Assembly (NCBI GenBank): GCA_028752905.1
Contig: JAQNBH010000014.1
Span: 17,343,250 to 17,407,249, forward strand
Source: Cladorhizidae sp. MBARI D1340-BT2
Taxonomy: Eukaryota > Porifera > Demospongiae > Poecilosclerida > Cladorhizidae
Length of the DNA stretch: 64,000 bases
Reading direction: 5' to 3'
The translations under genes were made by a program, and so were the position numbers. The notes below the pieces were generated by a model. That model was not told the DNA's origin. It did not search any database and saw only the letters and a program-made list of their open reading frames with translations. The first letter of the stretch is position 1. The number at the start of each line of letters is the position of its first letter. Below, one piece after another: positions 1 through 8,754 of this stretch.

Positions 1-323
1 CCTAACTCTGGTTGGAGCTAGGGCAGGGTACAGGAGCTATGAGAAGCGTTATATAAAGTTCTATTATAGCTTACATTCAAGACTTGTACAGAGCATCAAG
101 CATGACAGAACTGAGCATGAATCACGTGCGAGGTGCTTTTATAATCCAGCAGCCATGTGTAATAAAATTATAAGTCCTCGCTAAATATAGTCACAATCAT
201 AACACATTACAATTACATTCCTGACACATTACAATTACATTCCTGAGGTGATGCCAGTTTAGTCTTGCCCTCAGAGTTCAGCCTAGATGAGGTATTCAGC
301 ATTGTCAGCGGGGTTCCCTGACA
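1..323 (-). mobile_element. 3' LTR (partial) of the Gmr1-like Ty3 fragment, copy 1
   Basis: Read on the minus strand, a purine run (AGTAGGGGGGAG, about 324-336) is followed directly by TGTCAGGGAACC, which fits a polypurine tract and the 5' edge of an LTR. The LTR runs down to base 1 and is cut by the window edge. The matching LTR in copy 2 is complete (52410-52724) and ends in CA. TATA-like words (ATTATAAAAG, TTTATATAA on the minus strand) lie inside and could be promoter elements. Copy 1 carries a repeated 21-nt ACACATTACAATTACATTCC-type segment near 204-246 that copy 2 has once. Confidence 0.7.
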
Positions 324-1998
324 CTCCCCCCTACTTCTTCTGGAGTGGGCTCCTTGTCAGGCGGCCAGCTCTGTCTGCTGAGGCCATCAGCATTGCCATT
401 GTTTATCCCTGGCCTATGAATAATCTCGAAACTGTATGGCTGAAGTGCGAGAGACCAGCGTGTTAGCCTGCTGTTCACATCTCGAAACTTTTGGAGATAG
501 GCGAGAGCCTTGTGATCCGTGTATATTTCAAATGGCGCTCCACTAAGATACACCCTGAAGTGTTTCACACCTTCAACGACTGCAAGGCACTCGAGCTCTA
601 CTGCCGAGTAATGTCTCTCTCTCGGTAGTAGTTTCCTTGAGTGGAAGGCAATACTTAGGTTGGTCCTCACCTTCCTCATTCTTCTGGCTAAGCACCACAC
701 CGAGGCCTGTGCCAGAAGCATCTGTCTGGAGCATGAAGATTTTGTCATAATCCGGGCTAATGAGTACGGCATCAGATGACAATGCTGCCTTCAGATCTCT
801 GAATGCCGTCTCTCGATCTGGTGTCCAGACAACTCGGTTGGGTGATTCCTTTTTCGTCATCTCATGCAGTGGGGCTGCAACTTCTGAAAATCCCTGTACA
901 AACCTCCGATAATAGTTCGCAAGACCTAAGAATGAACGAATATCCTTCTTCTTGACTGGTTTGGAGAACTCCCTAACAGCTCTCACCTTGCTCGGTATTG
1001 GTCTCACTCTTCCTCTGCCGACCCTGTGACCAAGGAACTCACACTCTCTTGTTCCTAACTGACACTTGCCATGGTTGACTGTCAGTCCAGCTCTCTGCAA
1101 CCGGGACATCACCTGATGCAGGTGTTCGACATGGTCCTCCCAGGTGAGGCTGAAAATGGTAACATCGTCCATATATGCTGCAGCATATTCCATGACATCC
1201 GACAGCAACGTATTCATGAGACGTTGGAACACAGCCGGTGCGCCCACAAGACCGAAGGGCATCACTGTAAATTCATATTTCCCTAGCGGGGTCACAAAGG
1301 CTGTCTTCTCTTGAGATCCCTCCTCGACTGGGATCTGCCAGTAACCTTTCCGTAGATCAAGGGCCGAAATATACTGTGCCCGTCCAAGACCATCTAGCAG
1401 ATCGTCCACCCTAGGCATGGGATACGGGTCGGGCCTGGTTACCACATTCAGCTTTCTGTAATTGACACATAGCGGGGTGCTACCGTCCTTTTTCGGAAGC
1501 AATACGATAGGCGAAGCCCATGGGCTGGTCGATGGTCTAATGATCCCTGCTTCAAGTAGATCATGGATCTGACTCTGAACTTCTGAGTGTCTATGCCTAC
1601 TGAGCCTGTAGGGAGGAGAGTAGACCGGTGGGGAATCTCCTGCGTGGATGGATATGTGGGTAAGGGTTGTTCTTCCCGCCTGCGGTCGGAAGGTTTCCCT
1701 AAACTTGTGCTCCCACTTCTGGAGGTCTTCTCGTTGTGACTCTGTCAAGCTGTCATCAATCTTCGGTCTCTTCAACTCGGTCTCTCTCTCCCAACTATCA
1801 ACTGTCAACTCAGAGGGAGCATCTGCAGGGCCTTCTGCTTCAATCATCAAGCATGCTGCCACTGGGTTCCTCCACTCTGCTATGGCATTCACATGGAAGA
1901 CTCGACTCTGCTTCCTTTTGTCGGGCATCCTGACACGGTAGGTGACGTCGGAGATCTTTTATTCGGCCCCTGCCACATCCTTTCACCACTTCTATCAT
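324..1998 (-). pseudogene. Ty3-type pol fragment (integrase tail, RT, RNase H), copy 1
   Basis: Minus-strand pol remnant. In reading order: a GPY/F-like integrase C-terminus near 1975-1880 (SDVTYRVRMPDKRKQSRVF, then HVNAIAEW), a linker, reverse transcriptase (LLPKKDGS; catalytic YMDD at about 1162-1176; FLGHRVGRGRVRP; RSFLGLANYYRRFV), then RNase H (LQTDASGTGLGVVL, YTDHKALAYL, NNGNADGLSR). Coding ends next to the polypurine tract and LTR, so RNase H is the last domain and integrase lies upstream of RT. That order is known from the Gmr1 group of Ty3/gypsy elements. A 4-nt insertion near 651 (absent from copy 2) shifts RNase H out of the RT frame, a second shift breaks the GPY region, and everything 5' of the integrase tail is missing. 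The copy is dead. Confidence 0.85.
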
Positions 1999-2889
1999 TC
2001 TGGTGAATGTATCATTATTGATATGCATTCAGGAGCTTCCCTACAAGTCACCTTTCTGGACAAAATTCACAAAGAATATGCACATGGAACCCCTCAGACC
2101 AACATGGCTCCAATGGCAGCCCACAATGAAGAAGCTACCCTTCCCGCCGTAGGTCAGGCACAACCCAGTATAGAGTGACTGTCCTAACCAGCCAATGCAT
2201 GGGCTTAGCAGAAGCAGAGAAGGAAAGTGTCCATAACACCCATACCATTCACCATGTAGCCTCTTTCCCTCATTAGGTCACTTGTACAATTCTTGTTTTG
2301 TAGCTAGCCTCATTTTAGGAGGGCATCCTTTTTGGGAGGATAACCTCGTTTTGCCTAGGCTCCTACCCAGCCATTCTGTAGAGAGGAGGGGGAATACATT
2401 TAGTGCATGAGACTAGCAGTGTATCAATGAACAACTCTATTGGATTCACTTTATGAACAACTCGATTGGATTCGCTTTGTTAAAAAAAGGGTTGGAAGAA
2501 GGAGCCAATGATGTAGACAACGAACATTCAGATTATTCTTCACTATTTACTATATATGCCGCCCATGAGTATATTGTTTTATCAATTTATTTTATTTTAA
2601 ATAATAATAAATTTTATTATAGACTTTCAAAATCCCTACAGGTAAGGGTCTCACTAATGAGTAATGCATGTAACAATAACAATACTCTAGCAACATAGTA
2701 ATAACACACAATGCAAGCATTACAAATGCACAGAAAAAATCACTCAGTCCTTCACAACACTAATACAATAATGACAGTATTATTTTACTCATGTTGACAG
2801 AAGTATCATATAATAATAGTGTCCATTCAATGGACCGATATTGAAATACTTCTAGCTCATAATCTAAATCACAAGAATTACATTTTCTC
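1999..2889. other. Spacer without recognised gene, copy 1
   Basis: Between the pol fragment and the CD225 gene. It holds a short plus-strand open stretch (about 2022-2178, starting MHSGASLQVTFLDK) that I do not recognise and that copy 2 only partly keeps. The rest is AT-rich and probably contains the CD225 gene's 3' flank. The same sequence recurs at 54370-55263 with small indels. Confidence 0.5.
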
Positions 2890-5800
2890 TCAAAATCCTT
2901 CATCAAAAAAGTGGGTGAGATATACCAGAGCACTACCAGTCGTTGCTCCAATAATTGCTATGATGGAAATGATGAGTATGAATGTAAAAAGTTCTGCAAG
3001 GATGCAGCAACACCCAGCCAAGGTGCAGCACTGGGAAATTTGTCTGGCCCATGGGTAAGCTTCTCTATCCCCATCAATTAAGATCTGTAGTGGGAATTGG
3101 CAAGAAAACAATAAACAACAATACACACTCAGTAACCACCTACATATAGACCGCTTCTTTAATGGTTGCTATAGCAGTCAGAGACATGAAACAGTGAAAA
3201 GACTAAGCAACAGTTTATATAACTCCCCACATTAATATACGTTCCCTAGCTTGTGCACAGAACTACACAAAATAAAACACTCTTGTGTCTAATCAATTCC
3301 ATGTCCTGTGGCTACTACAAGTTCAGTTCCAATGCAATAATAAAAAACTCTGACAATGCCAGTAAAATCACAAACATAACATTACAAGCTGCTGCATGTT
3401 TAGTACTGAATTACATGTAGCTACCACTTACACAAATTAGAACCTCTTACTAAACCTTCAACTTGCACAGAATTAAAGCACTTGTCATCATTTGCATAAC
3501 CAACAACTTTTTTGTTTGACTTACAATTAACGATGCAATGTTGGCTGGAATGGCAAAAATAAAGAGAGAGGGGTTACAGAAACTCAGTATCAGCCACATA
3601 ATGGAGACGGATAAATAGATCCAGTTGTAATTCCGGTAGCCGTACCTTCCATATCTACCACCAATCGTGTTCTCCTGAGAAGCAGCATTACCTGTTTGCT
3701 GATCAAAATATATTAGCATAACTAAGATAGTTATGATCTCAATAATCAACTTGAAATTTAGATACTCGATCTAGAAAGTTGATTATTGAGAAGGCCATTG
3801 TAATTTTGTTATTTCAACTGAGAGTTCAGTGAACATTATCCCTGCATATATTTACAAGTAAAACATTCAAAATCCAAATGTCAATATGGTATTGGTCACT
3901 CCCACCACATGGTTTATTGGAGTTTGTAGACCTGTAGGGACAAGTTTGAGTAAGCTCCGCACTGATCAAATTACACTCTAGCTTGTGGTATCGACCCACT
4001 CACTTGTTATTCAGGCATAGAACTACTCTCTAGCCTGTAGCCATAGAGATACTCTTTACTTGGTCATCCAGAAACAGCTAATCAGCCAAACTCTAGTTAC
4101 TTCTGCTTGTAGAGGCTGAAATTAGTTGGCTATCGCACACAGTAATGCACTGCAGCTCAAGGACCATGTTCTGGTGTAGATTACTAGCCAACCCCAAACC
4201 ACCGCGACCCTCACACGAGTACTGTGATGTTACAACCAGCTGATGAAACTAAGATGGAGAAACACAAACAGGGCTAGCCAAGAGAAGCAAGACGAGAAAG
4301 ACAATAGAGAGCGGAAGAGAAGAAAGAAAAAAGGTAGGAATGAGTAGAGGATCAATGAACCTTGAACCATGGGAGGTAAGACTGTGGGGTATAAGTATTC
4401 CACAGTAGTAATGTGTACACATGACAAAAAATTGCAGATATTGTTTAGTCAAACCTTGCCCAGCTAATCACACCCACATGATATAGTACACATGTATCAT
4501 AATACTAGAAATACAGTGTCAAGATTCAAGCAAAACACTATGTATGTTTTACAATGACTTTCTCTTTAATTTCCTCACCTACTCTGAAATTTTGTTGCAA
4601 TGCCACTCACTGAGGCAAGTCGACTAAATTTTTCGTCGTCCATTCACTAACACTTGCATGCTATATACTCAGTCTTTTTTTAAGTACAGTGACCTACAGT
4701 AGCTTAGAAGAAAGCTACGCAACCAGCGGTGGATCTTGGGAGAGAGTTGGGAGTCAGAAACTCACTTCAGTTACTTAATTGAGCTTTTTCTACATGCTGA
4801 TTTATTGGTTATAATTACTCTTATTTTGATTTGAGGGTGGAGTTCAGATGCTAATCTGGTAATTAGAAGCTGTCCTTGCAAGTATCGTATTGCCACTTAC
4901 CAACTCCCTCAGTGGGACATTGTCTAAAGTGTTGCTGCATGTGAACTATGGTAAGGAGAAAGGGATGCAGGAGTAATACCTATCTTCAAAACACTATGCC
5001 TACATCTAGACAGACAGACACTCTCATACCTCAGCATAGTTCTAACTACCCAAGTTGATCTAGGTTTAACAATTTCTGGACGCACAAAGTTCCACTAATA
5101 GTATATGGATGGGAGTGAGTGGAAAGTTCACGGTATATGGAAGTTGCATGTTATGCTTGCACCCTTCCCTCCTTCCATTAATCTCCTCCCCTCACTCCAT
5201 CTTAGTAAATTCTACCTCCATCCATGACTACCTGTTGTATAATAATGGGCTGAGAAGGTGCAGCTGCTGCATGTGCCACTGGATAGATTGGATATTGTGC
5301 AGGAGTGTACTGTGGCTGTAGCACACCAGTGGCAGCTGACCTAGCAGTGTAGGGAGGGGGAAGAAACGGGTGAGTTGGCGAAACAGGAGCAGATACCTGA
5401 AGACGAAAAGGTTGCGAAGTGCACGGAAAGAGGGATAAGTGTTTCATAAACCCAACCAGAATTACACTTACTGAACTGTGACTTACCTGTTTGGCATCAG
5501 TCCTAGCAGCAACTGGTGTTACTGGGTTGCTAGAGCACATCAAAGCTGCATTTTTAGAAACTTCAGCACGAATGCCAGTTACGCTGTCATGACGCTGCTC
5601 CAGTTTTTCAAGGCACCCAGAAGCACAGTCATCTTGTGGCAGCACGTTTGCTTCTTCTGTCTGACGAGGCTCCTCTGTTGACGCATCCTGGTGGCTTCTC
5701 AGAGATGGAGGAGGAGGAGGAGGATAGAACATGGAGCAGCTCGTGTTCTTCAAGTCTCTGTTATTAAGTGGTATCTGGTAAGCCATGTCTTGAGGTGTGA

Positions 5801-6053
5801 TGGATGTGCTCATTTCGTAGCCTTGTATAACAGATAAATTTGGACCTGTTCTACGTCCAATTTCACCAATTTCTGTTGACAGCATGATTTCAGTTTTTGA
5901 TGTAGGACTACAATTCTTGGACGTTCTTTGGTCTGATAATGATGTCTCTGGTGTGCTTGTCTGCAGAGGTTCTTCCTTCTCCATGGTGGTTTCTTCTGTT
6001 TTAATATGAAAAGCATTCAACTTCAGTACTGCTTCTTGACACAGCTTCTTCAT
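2890..6053 (-). CDS. CD225/dispanin-family membrane protein, copy 1 (4 coding exons)
   Basis: Exons on the minus strand: 6053-5487, 5396-5216, 3691-3525 and 3084-2890. Donors are CAG|GTAAGT, GAG|GTAGAA and ATT|GTAAGT, acceptors are pyrimidine-rich AGs, and phases agree (0, 1, 0), giving 369 aa. The first two exons encode an acidic, Ser/Thr/Pro-rich cytosolic tail with a PPPPPP run and a Pro/Tyr/Ala-rich stretch (LPPPYTA, QYTPAQYPIYP). Exon 3 has the first hydrophobic segment (NWIYLSVSIMWLILSF). Exon 4 has the conserved-loop equivalent (DGDREAYPWARQ) and a second hydrophobic helix (FTFILIISIIAIIGATTG). Two helices split by a loop with GD..A..A match the CD225 domain of IFITM/dispanin proteins, which sit in plasma or endosomal membranes; the substrate or partner is unknown. 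The start is the first ATG after an acceptor at 6065; an upstream UTR exon probably ends at 6135 (AAA|GTAAGA). Intron 2, 3692-5215, shows no other gene. Confidence 0.75.
3692..5215 (-). other. Intron 2 of CD225 gene copy 1
   Basis: This 1.5-kb intron between the proline-rich exon and the first transmembrane exon holds a purine-rich run near 4250-4350 and nothing I recognise as coding. It is repeated in copy 2 (56064-57569) with short deletions. Confidence 0.6.
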
Positions 6054-6316
6054 GGCGATATCACCTTTGAGAAAAATTAGTAGCAAAGTGTAAGCACTAG
6101 CTGGAGAGCTAGATAGAAATTATACAGCTCTTACTTTTAGAGTATCCAGTAGCCATTCTTTGTTGTAGTTAAAATCACGAAGCCTTGCAGAGAAATGAGT
6201 TACCTATAATAATAGGTAAGCGAACGAAGCACTTTTCCCGCGAAAACATTTATAACTTCAGCGTTGATTGGGCGTACTATATAGTATTAATATTCCGCGT
6301 AGGCTCTTTTGCGAAG
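6054..6316. promoter_or_regulatory. Shared 5' region of two divergent genes
   Basis: The CD225 gene reads left and the five-exon gene reads right from within about 260 bp. A likely 70-bp intron (6065-6134, GTAAGA...CAAAG on the minus strand) implies a non-coding first exon for the CD225 gene ending at 6135, which leaves about 100 bp for the promoters. Copy 1 has 9 bp (within GGCTCTTTT near 6302-6310) that copy 2 lacks, just before the plus-strand ATG. No TATA box is clear. Confidence 0.45.
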
Positions 6317-8691
6317 ATGAACTGGACACTTGCGAGTACGTCACGGAATGGCCGCGACCTGAAACTGTTACTTTATCTGATGAAGAACAGGCAACACCAG
6401 AACCGAAGAGATGCAGATTCCATAGGGAAAAGGATGATGGAGAAAAGTCTAACTCTTTCCTTATATGTTCCCCATCCTCTGTCAAGGCAAGCATCCTCCT
6501 GGCAAAATGGTGGAAACAGAGGATGCATCCAGTTAGCAACGTCCAACAACCCCAGCACAATTTTATTTCATGTCTCCAGGTAGGAAAGTCCTTATTGGCT
6601 CTTATCCTTGAAATCAGCATGCCCTCCCAATGGAACAGAATTCCAACCCTACAAAAAATTAATTTTTCACCCATTTTCTAGGTTACCGGAAGCCAAGGAG
6701 TTCATTCAATCACGCATATCATATCTATCCAGTTTGTCTCCCTCTTCCTCTGTCAATTTTTCATTGGCTACTTGTCACCACTTGCTGGGCAATGACCTCG
6801 AGAATACCATGGCAGCCATCAAGTTTGCACATCTAGCAAGGTCAAAACATCCCAAGGATAAGGAGGAGCAAGAGAAAGATGACGAGGAGGAGAAAGACTT
6901 GGAATGGTTGATAGAACTCTTGGATCGACAGAGGTCAGTGGAGGAGGCGAAGAAAAGAGGCAGAAAGGAATTGGAGAAGTGGCCGCTAGTAGAATTGGAA
7001 ATGCCTCAGTAACTCAAGTCAGTAAACTACTGCTGTTATTATTTAGCTTGAGAAGAGTGACTGTTATGCCCATCATGGGTAAACTTGAAGTGGTGTTCTG
7101 CCCCTGGTTAGTTAGGCATATAGCTGGTCATGCATAAAAAGTTTCAAATGTAGTGATCTCACAAATTTGTGAGAGTTGGGTCCCAGAATTTGGGTACATG
7201 TTACTTTAGTATGCACCTGCAATTTTACCTGCAATTTTAACTGCAATTTTAATGTCAAAGGGAACAGAGCTTTTTATATATAAATATTTAACAGGTGTAT
7301 ATATAGCTCAAGTAGGGACACACCTTTTTTCCCTATTCCTTTTTAAGGCTGATTCAAATGCTAGAGCATTTATGTAATTAAAATGTTTGCATTTGTGTAT
7401 AATTTCATATATTGAGTACCACTCACCAACCACTCCCCCATTCTTTAAGTATAAGTATATATGTAGCTACTGTCTAGATGAAACTTCCCCATAAGCTGAA
7501 ATGCTTTACACATGCAACGATGCCACAACTAAGAAATGCTTCTTTCTTAATTTGCCACATTTACTAATGTGTGTGCTACATGACAAGAATATGAATTAAT
7601 GTTGCTATGCTGAAAGTTATGCAAGTTGACTGAGATGTACAATTATGCAAAGTGGTTTTTAGGTTGAAAGGCGATCATGTTCGGATCTCGGTTGCAAGGA
7701 ATTTCATGATAGATACGTGCTGACCCACACTCCAGTGGTCATCACTGATCTAGTGCAGCTGATGACTGCAATGGCATGGACACTTAGCTATGTGAAAAGA
7801 ATAAGTCAGCCTACAGTAACATCCATGAACACTCGTGACCAATGAATACTCGTGACCAATGAATGTGCATGGGCTTCACTTCCTTGAACTATATGTATAT
7901 ATATAGTCACTCAGGTGGGAGAGGGATTACAGTGTAGTCCAGTAGAATATGGTATGGGTGGTTTACCAGTCCTTTTGACTATAGCATATATATATGAGGA
8001 CGGGTTCATGCAATTTGTATCCAAAAAATAAATAGTCCTCATTTTACCTAGACATATATATGGCTTGTTTGCCACCCCCCCCCCCCCCTCCCTTCATAGA
8101 TTACTTGGTATTGGTTATGAGGGCAGGATCATTTATATCCTAAATATGTTTTATAGGTAGCCTTTATTTTACCTACTACTGCACACAATGTATAAATGAC
8201 TCCTCAATGATCAACTAAGTAGCTGTGGCTCAGTATAGAACCAGGAGAGTCATTTGTAAACAGTTGGGTGAAGGAACAAACTCTTCAGGTAATTAACTAT
8301 ATCACATAATTGCTCTTTCATATATAGTTAGCGAGATACTTTACTTCGAAAGCGTTTCAGCTCTGGCTTATATGAAATGAAAGCTAGAGATCATCCATTG
8401 AAAGTTATTTTTGAAGTATATCATAGAGAAAGTTATTACATTCCACTACATCAGGTGAGAGTTTATTTTATCATCCTTGACCAAACATCTGTCCTGCTAC
8501 GCTTCATACAGTGCATGTTGAGATGTAGTGCATAATTCTGTTTTGCGTTGCATGAACTCACAAGGTTATAGGAGAAAGAGTTGCTCCATTAAAGAAGGTT
8601 GTTCGTGGGAGCATCGAGTGGGTGAAGCTTGAGGATGCTGGAGAATGCAAAGTCGGTGCATTCATAGATTCTCTTGAGCTGGAAGCTGAGG
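6317..8691 (+). CDS. Five-exon gene, possible JmjC/cupin-type protein (3' end not found), copy 1
   Basis: Phase-consistent exons: 6317-6579, 6682-6988, 7663-7800, 8332-8454 and 8565-8691, about 319 codons and still open. Splices used: CAG|GTAGGA, TTTTCTAG, CTA|GTAGAA, TTTTTAG, CATCAG|GTGAGA and GAGG|GTAAGT. Exon 2 ends in a charged, probably coiled segment (EEQEKDDEEEKDLEWLIEL). Exon 3 (CKEFHDRYVLTHTPVVITD, then WTLSYVKR) resembles the entry of JmjC/cupin_8 hydroxylases, where a short helix, PVVIT and W(S/T)..Y.. are usual. The iron-binding HxD...H would lie further 3' and is not seen, so this call is tentative. Exon 4 is RDTLLRKRFSSGLYEMKARD onward. The donor after exon 3 reads ATAAGT here but GTAAGT in copy 2, which should block normal splicing of copy 1. 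Exon 1 has a rival open frame without an ATG (DTCEYVTEWPRPET). The satellite starts 60 bp after exon 5. Confidence 0.45.
6989..8331 (+). other. Introns around exon 3 of the five-exon gene
   Basis: Apart from exon 3 (7663-7800) these 1.3 kb are AT-rich, with short TATATA runs and a C12-15 tract near 8076-8092. Near 7204-7252 the phrase TGCAATTTTAC/A is repeated three times. Nothing else appears coding. Confidence 0.5.
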
Positions 8692-8716
8692 GTAAGTTGA
8701 AGGTGTGTGTGTGTAT

Positions 8717-8748
8717 GTGTGGGGGGGGGGGGGGGGGGGGGGGGGGGG
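8717..8748. repeat. Poly-G tract at satellite border
   Basis: A GT-rich run (GTGTGTGTGTATGTGT) leads into about 28 consecutive G's, then the first satellite monomer. The same junction with a shorter G run is at about 61062-61079 in copy 2. Length may be unreliable because homopolymers are error-prone. Confidence 0.8.
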
Positions 8749-8754
8749 TGTATG

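Noticed and set aside
5478..5681. Plus-strand frames opposite CD225 exon 1 (and at 57830-58033)
   Set aside because: Shadows of the minus-strand coding exon, which has the splice sites and domain.
6268..6681. Alternative frame of exon 1 (DTCEYVTEWPRPET) as the true start of the plus-strand gene
   Set aside because: Its composition is protein-like, but it has no ATG and its phase does not fit the 6682 acceptor, whereas the ATG at 6317 gives consistent phases through five exons. Kept as a stated alternative.
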